Shown: piece by piece, positions 34,295 through 42,578 of the stretch
Position numbering within the stretch: the first letter of the stretch is position 1
Layout: each line of letters begins with the position of its first letter
Source: Bdellovibrionales bacterium
GTDB taxonomy: Bacteria > Bdellovibrionota > Bdellovibrionia > Bdellovibrionales > Bdellovibrionaceae
DNA: 64,000 nucleotides
Assembly: GCA_018266295.1 (NCBI GenBank)
Contig: JAFEAQ010000011.1
Location: 248,001-312,000, forward strand
Direction of reading: 5' to 3'
The notes under the pieces: generated by a model
Seen by the model: only the letters and a program-made list of their open reading frames with translations
Told to the model about the DNA's origin: nothing
Database searches by the model: none
Made by a program: the position numbers and the translations under genes

Positions 34295-34873
34295 ATGGGA
34301 AAAGGAAGACTCGAGGCATTCAGTGACGGCGTGATCGCCATCATCATCACGATCATGGTTTTGGAGCTGAAAGTTCCCCATGGCCACGATCTCGAAGCTA
34401 TTAAACCACTCCTTCCCGTTTTCTGTAGCTATGTTTTGAGCTTCATCTACGTTGGCATCTATTGGAACAATCACCACCACATGCTGCATGTGATTCAAAA
34501 AGTGAACGGCAAAATCCTGTGGGCAAATTTGTTTTTGCTCTTCTGGCTGTCACTGATTCCGGTCACGACTGCCTGGATGGGTGAAAATCCGACTGAACCG
34601 TGGCCGTTGGCATTGTATGGTTTCGTATTAATGTGTGCGGGTATCGCCTACTTTATTCTGACAAAGGCGCTGATTCACCTTCACGGCAAAGAATCGACGC
34701 TAGCAAAAGCCCTCGGCGCGGATTTCAAAGGAAAGATCTCTGTGATTATTTATGCGGTGGCCATCGCCTGCGCTTTTGTCCACGTCGGAATCTCCTACGC
34801 ATGTTACATCGGCGTTGCAATTATGTGGCTCGTCCCCGACACCCGCATCGAACACGTCGCCGAGAAAAAGTAA
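34295..34873 (+). CDS. TMEM175-like potassium channel (DUF1211)
   Basis: This 192-residue protein opens GRLEAFSDGVIAIIITIMVLEL, the signature FSDGVxAI of TMEM175-family proteins, followed by NHHHMLHVI and about five further membrane helices. Bacterial members form homotetrameric potassium-conducting channels with one repeat. It lies 14 bases after the PilZ-like gene. Start is the first ATG, with a weak ribosome-binding site. Confidence 0.88.
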   Translation: MGKGRLEAFSDGVIAIIITIMVLELKVPHGHDLEAIKPLLPVFCSYVLSFIYVGIYWNNHHHMLHVIQKVNGKILWANLFLLFWLSLIPVTTAWMGENPTEPWPLALYGFVLMCAGIAYFILTKALIHLHGKESTLAKALGADFKGKISVIIYAVAIACAFVHVGISYACYIGVAIMWLVPDTRIEHVAEKK

Positions 34874-34894
34874 TTGAAACTGGCCAAACTCGAG

Positions 34895-34938
34895 CCCTCT
34901 GATTATGGTCAACCTATAAGTTGACCATAATCAGAGGG
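34895..34938. repeat. 44-nt hairpin repeat, copy 1
   Basis: A 19-base perfect stem (outer CCCTCTGATTATGGTCAAC) with the loop CTATAA, located between convergent genes. A related copy at 57724-57767 has the same outer stem and the core GGTCAACCTATAAGTTGACC but different middle-stem bases that still pair. No T-tract follows. Confidence 0.85.
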
Positions 34939-35016
34939 AAAAAGATAACGTGAGTGATTCCGTTATTTTGATTTATTTTGGGAGTTTTGCTCTTTGCGAC
35001 TCCAGCGCCCGCGCGC

Positions 35017-35361
35017 TCAAGGCGCGAACGCTTCATCCGGCAAATCGCGCGAAGTATCGCGGCCCGGAAGCTTCTCGGCGAGCACGTCGATTTTCACGAT
35101 CTCAGGCTCCCGCGCCAGCAGATCCAGATCCTTTGCAAACAGCGCTTCGGCGACTTTCCCAGTGAGATGCGCTTTTCTACCCGACTCATCCGGAAACGCA
35201 TCGAAAATCCCAAACTCATGCGGGCCGATTTTCAGAGCGAACCACGCGGTTGTTTCAGGCTCATCCTCGACCATTGCTAAAGCACTTTGCAGAAACGCTT
35301 CGACTTCTTGTTCTTTTCCTGGTTTGGCTTCGAGCCGCACCATCAATGCACAGCGAACCAT
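35017..35361 (-). CDS. Antibiotic-biosynthesis-monooxygenase (ABM)-domain protein
   Basis: This 114-residue protein begins MVRCALMVRLEAKPGKEQEVEAFLQSALAMVEDEPETTAWFALKI, the ABM dimeric ferredoxin-like fold used by quinol and heme mono-oxygenases and stress proteins. The ATG at 35361 follows AAGGAGAA. It converges with the TMEM175-like gene across the hairpin repeat. Substrate unknown. Confidence 0.8.
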   Translation of the reverse strand: MVRCALMVRLEAKPGKEQEVEAFLQSALAMVEDEPETTAWFALKIGPHEFGIFDAFPDESGRKAHLTGKVAEALFAKDLDLLAREPEIVKIDVLAEKLPGRDTSRDLPDEAFAP

Positions 35362-35540
35362 AAACTTCTCCTTAGTATTCTTGGATTCTAAATTTAAATC
35401 CCAGAAAAGTGGTAATTTCTGATCCACGACATTGTTAAGACTCAATCGCGAAATCCACGTCGTCATTTCCCGATTTTTTCTTCATGGACACTCGATAGCA
35501 GACCGCAAACCAATACCTCATACTGGCGACGGAGGTTTTT

Positions 35541-36167
35541 ATGAATGCAATATACTATTCCGACAGTCCTCGAAGCGGGTCTTCGCGAATTATTTTTTTA
35601 GGCAGTGTCTATGTTCTGCTCGGCATCTTGGCCCTTGCGTTTGCCTCGGCAACAACTCTTGCCGCGATCGTCACACTAGGCGTTGTTCTTCTCTGCGCCG
35701 GTGTCGCTGAGATCATCTACGGCATTCAAGGGAGAAACAGAGGGCAGCTTTGGCCTCACTTGGCGTTTGGCTGTCTGGCTCTTATTTGCGGCGGGCTCGT
35801 CCTTGCCAATCCGATTGAAAACACACTCGGGTTCACGCTCATTGCAGGCTTTTTGCTCATCGCAAGTGGCCTTGCTAAAACCATCGGCGCCATTGCTGAG
35901 CGCTCTGCCGGCTGGGGTTGGTTCTGTGCCAATGGTATCATCTCCATTATTTTGGGCGGCATGATCCTCAGAGCCTTCCCAGTTTCGGCATTTTGGACGA
36001 TCGGTGTCTTTGTCGGAGTGGACTTGATGGTGGCAGGCGCCACTCTGATCGGCTTGGGAGTGTCTGCGAAACGCGCAAGACGCGAACTCGTGGGTCAAAT
36101 GTATTCCACATTAAATCCAGAGCCCGAAAATCGCGAAATTCATCGCGAAGACAGACCGCTTCATTAA
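35541..36167 (+). CDS. HdeD-like (DUF308) membrane protein
   Basis: This 208-residue protein has six membrane segments (about 21-42, 47-67, 77-97, 102-123, 130-150 and 158-180) and the DUF308 pattern LLCAGVAEIIYGIQGRNRGQLWPHLAFGCLALICGGLVLANP. HdeD relatives are linked to acid and envelope stress. GGAGG precedes the ATG. The C-terminal 25 residues are polar and cytosolic. Confidence 0.88.
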   Translation: MNAIYYSDSPRSGSSRIIFLGSVYVLLGILALAFASATTLAAIVTLGVVLLCAGVAEIIYGIQGRNRGQLWPHLAFGCLALICGGLVLANPIENTLGFTLIAGFLLIASGLAKTIGAIAERSAGWGWFCANGIISIILGGMILRAFPVSAFWTIGVFVGVDLMVAGATLIGLGVSAKRARRELVGQMYSTLNPEPENREIHREDRPLH

Positions 36168-36210
36168 GACGCGAGCTTCCTTTGGGAGCATTCCTTTGTT
36201 ATAAAAGGGT

Positions 36211-36777
36211 ATGGCTCCAAAGATATTATTACTTTCTCTGATGCTGACTTCCGGAGCGGCCTTGGCCGCTCTGCCGGCGGAACTTTCTGGTTCTAACTTG
36301 ATGCCCACTCCAGTGGACGTCAAAATCGCAACGGCGAATAAAGAAAACAAAGGCACCGTGGTTGTTTTTCTTTCGGCGAAGTGCCCTTGCTCTGACAGCC
36401 ACATCACCGAGCTCAAAAGTCTTTTCGAGAAATACAAAGACTTCAAATTTGTCGGGATTCACTCGAACGTCGATGAGGACCTCGAATTCAGCAAGAAGTA
36501 TTTCGTAGCTCAAGCGCTTCCGTTCCCAGTTTTACAGGACGAAAAAGCCACACTGGCAGACACTTTCAAGGCGTTTAAAACGCCACATGCCTATGTTCTT
36601 TCACCTGAGGGCGAGATCGTCTTTCAAGGCGGCATCACCAATAGCGCCAATGGAAAGGACGCTAAAGTTCACTACTTAGCGGATGCCTTGGAAGACATTC
36701 AGCAAGGCCACAAAATCAAAACAGCCTCCGTTCGTACCTTGGGATGCGTGATTTTGCGCGAGAAAAATACTTGGTAG
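36211..36777 (+). CDS. Exported thioredoxin-fold redoxin
   Basis: This 188-residue protein has a signal peptide (ALAALP) and a thioredoxin-like domain with SAKCPCSDSH, where C58 and C60 form a CPC motif in place of the usual CxxC. Further features are FKFVGIHSNVDED and the cis-proline loop KTPHAYVLSPEG. It most likely acts in periplasmic disulfide or peroxide metabolism. TATAAA ends five bases before the ATG (possible leaderless transcript), though AAAAGGG overlaps it. Confidence 0.8.
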   Translation: MAPKILLLSLMLTSGAALAALPAELSGSNLMPTPVDVKIATANKENKGTVVVFLSAKCPCSDSHITELKSLFEKYKDFKFVGIHSNVDEDLEFSKKYFVAQALPFPVLQDEKATLADTFKAFKTPHAYVLSPEGEIVFQGGITNSANGKDAKVHYLADALEDIQQGHKIKTASVRTLGCVILREKNTW

Positions 36778-36862
36778 CAAACCATTCTCTGACAAAACCC
36801 TGACTTCTCTTTGGGTGGGATTCCGTTATATTGCCTCCAAAACACCCCCTAAGGAGTCTTTC

Positions 36863-37174
36863 ATGAAAACAGTTTTCACTATTGCCGCTTTGACTTTGGT
36901 TTCTGCAACGTCGTTTGCAGTGGATTGCCTGACTCAAGATGGCCTTGTTATCGCTCACGGCACAAGCGCCGTTATGTACCACACACAATCTCCACGCACT
37001 GAGTTCGGCCCAATGTATGATTGCGCGCGCTCTTCACGGGTCAGAACCTGCAACAATGGTCAGTTGTCTGTGATTCCTCGCGAGTGTTCGCAATACGATT
37101 CTGGCGGTTGCGTTGACAGCTGGGAGGAGAGTCTTGAAGACACTCAGTTTATTTTCGCCACTTGCAAGGACTAA
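36863..37174 (+). CDS. Small exported cysteine-rich protein
   Basis: This 103-residue protein has a signal peptide (ATSFA) and six cysteines in the mature part, in the pattern DCL, YDC, TCN, ECS, GGC, TCK. Three disulfides are plausible. AAGGAG precedes the ATG at 36863. It has no recognised family; small secreted disulfide proteins can be inhibitors or adhesins. Confidence 0.78.
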   Translation: MKTVFTIAALTLVSATSFAVDCLTQDGLVIAHGTSAVMYHTQSPRTEFGPMYDCARSSRVRTCNNGQLSVIPRECSQYDSGGCVDSWEESLEDTQFIFATCKD

Positions 37175-37210
37175 GATCCAGAAAGTAAAGACTTAGGTCC
37201 GGGGCTTGCC

Positions 37211-37239
37211 TTGGTTTTTGTGCCGATCCTTCCTACAAT
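37211..37239 (+). promoter_or_regulatory. Promoter placing the -10 six bases before an ATG
   Basis: TTGGTT (37211-37216), 17 bases, TACAAT (37234-37239), then six bases to the ATG at 37246. If used, transcription begins at or beside the start codon. Confidence 0.55.
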
Positions 37240-37245
37240 GGACGC

Positions 37246-37848
37246 ATGAGAAACATAGCAAGCCTTTTTATTTTAGTAGCAGCGGTTCTTTCTTTTAACT
37301 CTGCCCAGGCGTTCGTCTCTCCAGTTTCAGTTTCCGTGATTCCGCCTGTCCAGTTCCCACCGAACGACTTTACTGTCACCGGAGTTCGCGCCAGCGTCGG
37401 CTGGGGCCAGCACCGCAATATGTACGGGATCGACCTCGGTCTCTTGGGAAATATCACAGAGCAAGACTTTACCGGTATCGCGGTTTCAGGGATTTTCAAT
37501 AACACCCGTGGCACAACCAATATCATTGGTCTTCAGTTCGCCGGTATCACGAACATCAACACCAACAAAACAAGAGTCATCGGTCTCCAAGCGGCTCTCG
37601 GAGCGAACTACCAAGCCGCAGCGAGCACTGTTGCCGGTGTTCAGTTGGCTTTGCTTGCCAACGTGGCGCCATTTACAGATATCTACGGTCTTCAGCTCGG
37701 TCTTTATAACCGTGCAAAAGAAGTTTACGGTTTCCAGATTGGCCTCGTGAACATTGCTGACAATCTTCACGGTATCCAGATCGGTCTTGCGAACTTCAAC
37801 CACAAAGGTCCGTTCGCAATTTCTCCGATCATCAACGTTGGTTTCTAG
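37246..37848 (+). CDS. LA_2272-type surface repeat protein
   Basis: This 200-residue protein has a signal peptide (LSFNSAQA) and about eight tandem units of roughly 22 residues with the core G(I/L/V)(Q/D)(L/F)(G/A)(L/G)xxN, for example GLQFAGITN, GVQLALLAN, GLQLGLYNR and GIQIGLANF. This is the LA_2272 surface-repeat pattern known in Leptospira and delta-proteobacteria. The fold is a repetitive beta structure. No SD precedes the ATG. Confidence 0.8.
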   Translation: MRNIASLFILVAAVLSFNSAQAFVSPVSVSVIPPVQFPPNDFTVTGVRASVGWGQHRNMYGIDLGLLGNITEQDFTGIAVSGIFNNTRGTTNIIGLQFAGITNINTNKTRVIGLQAALGANYQAAASTVAGVQLALLANVAPFTDIYGLQLGLYNRAKEVYGFQIGLVNIADNLHGIQIGLANFNHKGPFAISPIINVGF

Positions 37849-37870
37849 TTTTTAAATTTTAAGACAAATT

Positions 37871-37901
37871 AAAAAGGACGCCTCGACAGCGTCCTTTTTT
37901 T
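37871..37901. terminator. Bidirectional terminator
   Basis: AAAAAGGACGC pairs with GCGTCCTTTTT around a seven-base loop, between convergent genes; T-runs lie on both strands. Confidence 0.92.
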
Positions 37902-37919
37902 ATTTCTGGGAGCTTCAGA

Positions 37920-38261
37920 TTACTGGCACTCGATACTGAAAGAATCGTACTCACCTTTGCCGATGTAAACCGTGCCGCCAACGATGTTACCGTCGCCGAT
38001 TTTTCCGTAGAACGAAGACGATTTGCCGGTGTCTTTGCTGATAATATTCACCACACCGTAGCCGCGGCTCACAGCCACAAAGCCCGTCGCATAGGCGCTG
38101 CTGAACTGAGTAAAGCTATGCGATGATGTATCGTCGTAATTGTGCTGAACTTTGGTTTCTTGTTTGGTCGTGCCGCCTTCCTGGATCGTGCAGTTCATTG
38201 TTCCTGCTGTTGCCTGTGAAAGACCTGCTGCAAAAGTCAAAAGTGCCAATGTCGTTTTCAT
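37920..38261 (-). CDS. Small exported protein, unknown function
   Basis: This 113-residue protein has a signal peptide (LSQATAG) and a beta-rich mature domain with two cysteines (MNCTIQ, SIECQ at the terminus) likely bridged. AGGAGG precedes the ATG. No family is recognised. Confidence 0.78.
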   Translation of the reverse strand: MKTTLALLTFAAGLSQATAGTMNCTIQEGGTTKQETKVQHNYDDTSSHSFTQFSSAYATGFVAVSRGYGVVNIISKDTGKSSSFYGKIGDGNIVGGTVYIGKGEYDSFSIECQ

Positions 38262-38616
38262 TTAAACCTCCTGGTTTGAATGCCGAAAATCCTATTCCAT
38301 CAGGGTCCCAAGTCCACCCACTTTTCCTTCACATAAGGCACCGAGTCCCATGAAAAAGGACCCACGGAAGCCCCCGGGAGCAAAGTCGGAGTTAATCAAG
38401 CGCTTGAACCCCCCTCGAGTTCCATGGTTTTTCCGCGTTTTGGTCTCCTTTTGACGCTGAAAACGGCCGCTTTTGCCCTCGAAAGAGGCGTTGAAGCTTG
38501 CAACTGCAAGTGAGTCGATTTGAAGCTTGAAAAGTTTACCCTTTTTGAGGAATGATGTCCCCGCAGCAGCCGGCCTGATTTATAGTGCCGACACAGAATC
38601 ACATATGGGAAATGCT
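38262..38616. other. 355-base intergenic region
   Basis: This spacer contains the direct repeat TTGAAGCTTG at 38491 and 38520, a small hairpin CTTGCA/TGCAAG at 38497-38510, and a -10-like TATAGT at 38581-38586 for the TolC-family gene. A 34-codon ORF (38350-38454) has only a weak SD, so I do not call it a gene. Confidence 0.45.
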
Positions 38617-39984
38617 ATGAAACACTTCATCAAGTCTTTGAAAGTCGCAGTACTCAGTTTCGCACTCATCACTTCACCAACATTCGCACAAGGTCCGACA
38701 AACGCTTTCGTTTTAAACCAAAGCACTTTGCAATCTCAATTGCTGAGCGGAAACCTTGAGGTGCTTAAAGCCCTCTACGCTGTTCACGATGCAAAAGATC
38801 AAGTGAACATCGCCCGCGCGAATCTTCTTCCGTCTTTGAACTTGGGCGCGATGCTCAGCTTCTCTGGTGGTGGCTTCATCATTTCTTCTGTCGACATCTT
38901 GATGCCGTTCTTATTGCCATCAAACTGGTACAACTACTTCTCTGAGAAAAATCTCTTTGAAGCTGAAAAGATCTCTTACAACACGGTTCAGTTGAATCTT
39001 GTGAGCTCTGCGGTTTCTGTTTACTTCACGATGATCGCGGACCGTCAGATCTACGGAATTTTCCAGCAGCAATATCAAGACTTGCAAGACATCTATGAAA
39101 TGCAAAAAAAGCGTGCGGCTGTTGGTTTGATCCCGGTTTCAGATGTGATGCAAACTCAAGCGCAAGCCCAAATGGCCGGCGTGAAGGCTTCTCAATTGGC
39201 TGAGCTTAGCAAGCAAGAGATCGCGACAATCCGTAAGGCTTTGAACTTGCCTTTGGAAACTCTGATCCAGCTTGAGAACTCGACAATGGTGAACTCACCA
39301 TTCGAGTTCCAACCAATGCAAACAACGATCTCTAAAGCCAATGCGGTGTCTTTGGAAAGACAACAGATCAAGTACATGGTGAAAGCTGCGACAGATGTTA
39401 AGTGGTCGAAAGTTTTTGCTTTCATCAACAGCGCGTCTGTGGGTAGCCGTGGTACGACTGGCAACGCCAGCTTCGATAATATGCAAGCTTCTGGCAGCAT
39501 GAACTTAGGCTTTGCCCAAGTTCCAACTTACGAGTTGAACGAACGCCGTATTAAAGAAATCCAGTTGCAAGACACTATGCTGCAACAAGAAAACGTCCGC
39601 ATCATCGAAGCGACAATCGGTAGTATTCAAGAAGCAAAAAGCCAGTTAGATTTGGCAACTCAAGCCGAAATCCAAATGGCTCAAGTTTACCAAATGCGTT
39701 TGCAAAATTACGAACAAGGCGCAGCGACTTTGATCGAAGTTCTTCAATCACGCAGCCAAATGGCGGATGCTTCTGTAGCGAAAATCAAAGCTCAGTTGGA
39801 CTTAAACCTTCAACGCGTTGTTTTGCACCGTACATTGTTGTCAGCTCAGTTCGGCACAATCAAAGGTTGCAACCCTTCTCGTTTGCCACCTGAAGAAAAG
39901 AAAGTCGGCGTGATCGGCCGTCTCATCGGTAAAAAACCGTCTGAGAGCCACACGACTCTGGATCTCATCTGCCGCGGTCAGTAG
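38617..39984 (+). CDS. TolC-family outer-membrane channel protein
   Basis: This 455-residue protein has a signal peptide (SPTFAQG) and the two long coiled helical hairpins of TolC-like proteins, with GLIPVSDVMQTQAQAQMAGV and NYEQGAATLIEVLQSRSQMADA as the repeated helix signatures. It would form the outer-membrane part of an efflux or type I secretion system. No membrane-fusion protein or inner-membrane pump lies adjacent. The ATG at 38617 has GGGAAA upstream. A strong terminator follows. Confidence 0.85.
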   Translation: MKHFIKSLKVAVLSFALITSPTFAQGPTNAFVLNQSTLQSQLLSGNLEVLKALYAVHDAKDQVNIARANLLPSLNLGAMLSFSGGGFIISSVDILMPFLLPSNWYNYFSEKNLFEAEKISYNTVQLNLVSSAVSVYFTMIADRQIYGIFQQQYQDLQDIYEMQKKRAAVGLIPVSDVMQTQAQAQMAGVKASQLAELSKQEIATIRKALNLPLETLIQLENSTMVNSPFEFQPMQTTISKANAVSLERQQIKYMVKAATDVKWSKVFAFINSASVGSRGTTGNASFDNMQASGSMNLGFAQVPTYELNERRIKEIQLQDTMLQQENVRIIEATIGSIQEAKSQLDLATQAEIQMAQVYQMRLQNYEQGAATLIEVLQSRSQMADASVAKIKAQLDLNLQRVVLHRTLLSAQFGTIKGCNPSRLPPEEKKVGVIGRLIGKKPSESHTTLDLICRGQ

Positions 39985-39998
39985 TTATATCCCATCGC

Positions 39999-40036
39999 AA
40001 AAGCCCTGCTCTAAAATCAGGGCTTTTCTTTTTTAT
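39999..40036 (+). terminator. Rho-independent terminator
   Basis: AAAAGCCCTG pairs with CAGGGCTTTT around a nine-base loop, followed by CTTTTTT, just after the TolC-family gene. Confidence 0.9.
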
Positions 40037-40243
40037 CGTCTCAGAGCAGGACTTCTCACTAAAAAAAATCGATACACTCAGCTAGCGCCGAGGGCCTTAA
40101 AAACCATCCGTGTTGAGTATTGGTTCATCTTCAAAGAAAAGATGGCTCATTTTCATTCACCAACCGAAACAAGTAAATATAATTTGTTTAAATTCACATG
40201 AACACTCCCTGTATTCTAAAGATGCGAAGGGGGTTCAGAGTCT

Positions 40244-40534
40244 ATGAGCGATACAGAAAAGAACAATAAAGTACGTCCACTCAGTGTCTTTCTACGCGAG
40301 AGCCGAATGCGAGCCGGGTTGTCTCAAGCCCAGGTCGCTCGAAGGCTTAAATATGGTACCGCCCAATTTATATCGAACTGGGAACGCGGAGTCTCAGAGC
40401 CACCGCTGAAGGCTATAAAAATTCTTGCGAAAATTTATAATATTCCCGCTGAGGAAATATTTGAGGTGGTTTTACGGACTACTCTTGAAAAAGTAAAAGA
40501 GGATCTGACCGCAAAATTCAGAGACGCGAAGTAA
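40244..40534 (+). CDS. XRE-family HTH regulator
   Basis: This 96-residue protein has a Cro/CI-type helix-turn-helix at residues 15-70 (LSVFLRESRMRAGLSQAQVARRLKYGTAQFISNWERG) and a short charged tail. The region upstream (40037-40243) holds a small repeat CATCTT/AAGATG. Orphan XRE regulators of this size may control a neighbour; none is obvious, as the gene converges with the lipoprotein gene. Confidence 0.88.
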   Translation: MSDTEKNNKVRPLSVFLRESRMRAGLSQAQVARRLKYGTAQFISNWERGVSEPPLKAIKILAKIYNIPAEEIFEVVLRTTLEKVKEDLTAKFRDAK

Positions 40535-40546
40535 GCAGGTTTTATC

Positions 40547-40999
40547 TTAAGGGGACGTCACTTTCCAAGTGCCGTCCTGCTTTTGCAATTTCATCTTATA
40601 GACGATCAACTCAAATCCCTCGGCTTGTACTTGCTGGTGAATGAGGTTCAGCGCATTTGAAACGTTGAATGTCGCCTCTTTTTTTTCATCAAGCTTTGCC
40701 ATGATATCGATCAAAGCTTCGCGTTCTTTTGTAGGAACCGTTTTTAAAGCGGCTACGACATGGGCCTCTTCGCCGGTGATCTCCTGGCGCTGAATTTCGA
40801 CATCCGATTTATCAACCAGAGTTTTCACGGCGATCTTTTGCAAGTTCGCTTTTCCCGTCACTGCCTTACCAATCTCTTCACGCAACTGCGTTTGATAGCG
40901 CTCTTTGGCGCCCTCGATCGAAGCATCTTTGACTTTGGATTCATCCGAGCAGCCGACAAGTGCCAGCAGCAAACCTAGAACTAATAAATATGTTTTCAT
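40547..40999 (-). CDS. Lipoprotein of the polyphosphate-linked operon
   Basis: This 150-residue lipoprotein has the lipobox LVGC (C17) followed by a Lys/Glu-rich helical region and a small C-terminal domain (YKMKLQKQDGTWKV). It has no recognised family. It lies nine bases after the CHAD gene with no SD of its own, so translation is probably coupled. It is the last gene in the operon. Confidence 0.78.
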   Translation of the reverse strand: MKTYLLVLGLLLALVGCSDESKVKDASIEGAKERYQTQLREEIGKAVTGKANLQKIAVKTLVDKSDVEIQRQEITGEEAHVVAALKTVPTKEREALIDIMAKLDEKKEATFNVSNALNLIHQQVQAEGFELIVYKMKLQKQDGTWKVTSP

Positions 41000-41008
41000 G
41001 GTTTAAGC

Positions 41009-41734
41009 TTAACGAAGGACCTCGAGGACTTCAAGGCTCGAGCGTAAAGCTGGACGGATGCGCTTCTTGGCGTGACGGCGTTCTTTGTGGTCGGCCTTAC
41101 GGACAGACTTAGGCTGATCAAAATACTCACTCAAGACTGTGAGATCGTGACTTTTACCCAATTGATCCTGCAGGCCCTTAAGCTGTTCTACCGGTATATC
41201 CATGCACTCAAATGCATAACGGATCTTCTTCGTCGAGATTCTGAGCCGATGCAGCTCTTTTGCCGAGAACTTTTTCTGCTTCAACCACGATTTAATCTGG
41301 CTTCGCATTTTCTTGAGTTGATCGGGGTGGATTTGAATCTTTTCGTTCTTGAGAGTTCGCTCAAATGCGGCAAGCTCCCTCGGCAGAGCTTTGACCTCGG
41401 CACTATGTAAAAGTCTACGGAGTTTGGCTCCCGCCTGTTTTTGATCTTCGCGAAGCCTTCCATCTTTGAGATGATACTTGTGAGCACCTTTCAAGGTAAC
41501 ATCCCACTGACGACGCTCGCCAAGTGCACGGGCTAACTTTTTAAGACTATTTTTAAAATTCACAAACAGATGGTGAGCCGTGTTCTGTTCAATCATCTTG
41601 ATCTGCACACGCAGACGACGCGTACTCACACGAAGATCGTGTATTCCTTCGTAAGTTAAAGATTTCGATTGAGCACGCAAAAGACGACTGAAAGTTTCAA
41701 TTTCGCCTTTAAATCGCGCCTCAATAAATTCCAT
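41009..41734 (-). CDS. CHAD-domain protein
   Basis: This 241-residue protein is all-helical and rich in Arg, Lys and His (IHDLRVSTRRLRVQIK near residue 32; LHRLRISTKKIRYAFE near 170). Conserved histidines and basic helices of this kind bind polyphosphate. It follows the PPK2 gene by one base, which suggests the product of PPK2 is its ligand. A stress or polyphosphate-granule role is inferred from other bacteria. Confidence 0.9.
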   Translation of the reverse strand: MEFIEARFKGEIETFSRLLRAQSKSLTYEGIHDLRVSTRRLRVQIKMIEQNTAHHLFVNFKNSLKKLARALGERRQWDVTLKGAHKYHLKDGRLREDQKQAGAKLRRLLHSAEVKALPRELAAFERTLKNEKIQIHPDQLKKMRSQIKSWLKQKKFSAKELHRLRISTKKIRYAFECMDIPVEQLKGLQDQLGKSHDLTVLSEYFDQPKSVRKADHKERRHAKKRIRPALRSSLEVLEVLR

Positions 41735-41735
41735 A

Positions 41736-42557
41736 CTACCCCAGGGAGTCTTTTTTATACCCTAAATTTTTCAGAGCTTCCTCGAGACTTGAAACTCCCT
41801 CTTTCTGACACTGACTGTCCATCCATTCTTGGTGAAGTTTCAAATGCTTGGTCACGATCTTTAAGACCTCAATACGGGCATAGTCTTTGTCATTTGCCGG
41901 AACCAAATACCACGGCGAGTACTTTTTTGAGGTCCGCTCTAGCATCTCATCGCCAGCATTGACGTAGTCTTTCCACTGAGAGCGCGCCTTCACATCGTCT
42001 TCTGTGATTTTCCATTGTTTGTAGGGATCTGTCAGACGCTCTTCGAAGCGCTTCAGTTGTTCCTTCTTGTCTATTGCCAGAAAAATCTTAACGATCTCAA
42101 CCCCATCATCAACGAGCATTCTTTCAAACTCGCAAATTTCACCATAGGCGGCTTCAATACGCTTCTTCGGTGTGAGTTCATTGACTTTTTCAACAAGCAC
42201 ACGCCCATACCAAGAACGATCAAAAATCGCAATCGTTCCAGGGGATGGCAGGCGCTGCCAAAAGCGATAAAGATAATGTTTTTGCTGTTCATCCCCCTCT
42301 GGCGGCCCGATGGGATGAACACGGAAGCCCCGTGGATCCAGGGTTTCTACCAAGCGCCGGATCGAGCCCCCTTTGCCGGCGGCATCAAAGCCCTCAAAGA
42401 CAATGATTGCGCGTTTTCTCTGATGCCAGATCCCCTGCTGAATGCGCAGCATTTGAAACTGCAGATCACGCAAGCGACCCTCTGTTTTTTTACTGTCTTT
42501 AAGTTCTGGGAAGTCTTTGTCGTGCAAAAGCTTCGAAAGTTTTCCATGCTGAGACAA
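41736..42557 (-). CDS. ppk2: Polyphosphate kinase 2
   Basis: This 273-residue PPK2 enzyme transfers phosphate between polyphosphate and nucleotides. It has Walker A EGFDAAGKGGS at residues 55-65, Walker B with DRSWYGR at 113-119, and the lid residues ERLTDPYKQWK. The length corresponds to a single-domain PPK2. The start is TTG at 42557 with AAGGAG seven bases upstream. It is in an operon with CHAD and stress proteins. Class (NDP- or NMP-preferring) cannot be told by eye. Confidence 0.93.
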   Translation of the reverse strand: MSQHGKLSKLLHDKDFPELKDSKKTEGRLRDLQFQMLRIQQGIWHQRKRAIIVFEGFDAAGKGGSIRRLVETLDPRGFRVHPIGPPEGDEQQKHYLYRFWQRLPSPGTIAIFDRSWYGRVLVEKVNELTPKKRIEAAYGEICEFERMLVDDGVEIVKIFLAIDKKEQLKRFEERLTDPYKQWKITEDDVKARSQWKDYVNAGDEMLERTSKKYSPWYLVPANDKDYARIEVLKIVTKHLKLHQEWMDSQCQKEGVSSLEEALKNLGYKKDSLG

Positions 42558-42578
42558 GAAGTTACTCCTTTGATGAAC

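Noticed and set aside
34895-34938. Hairpin repeat as an ordinary terminator or insertion-sequence end
   Set aside because: No T-tract on either strand, no flanking target duplication, and no transposase nearby.
35017-35466. Longer N-terminal extension of the ABM-domain gene
   Set aside because: The ATG at 35361 has an AAGGAGAA and matches the family start; the added 35 residues look noncoding.
38350-38454. 34-codon basic proline-rich ORF in the region before the TolC-family gene
   Set aside because: Only a weak ribosome-binding site, no clear promoter and no composition unusual enough to call it a gene. Kept as a remark.
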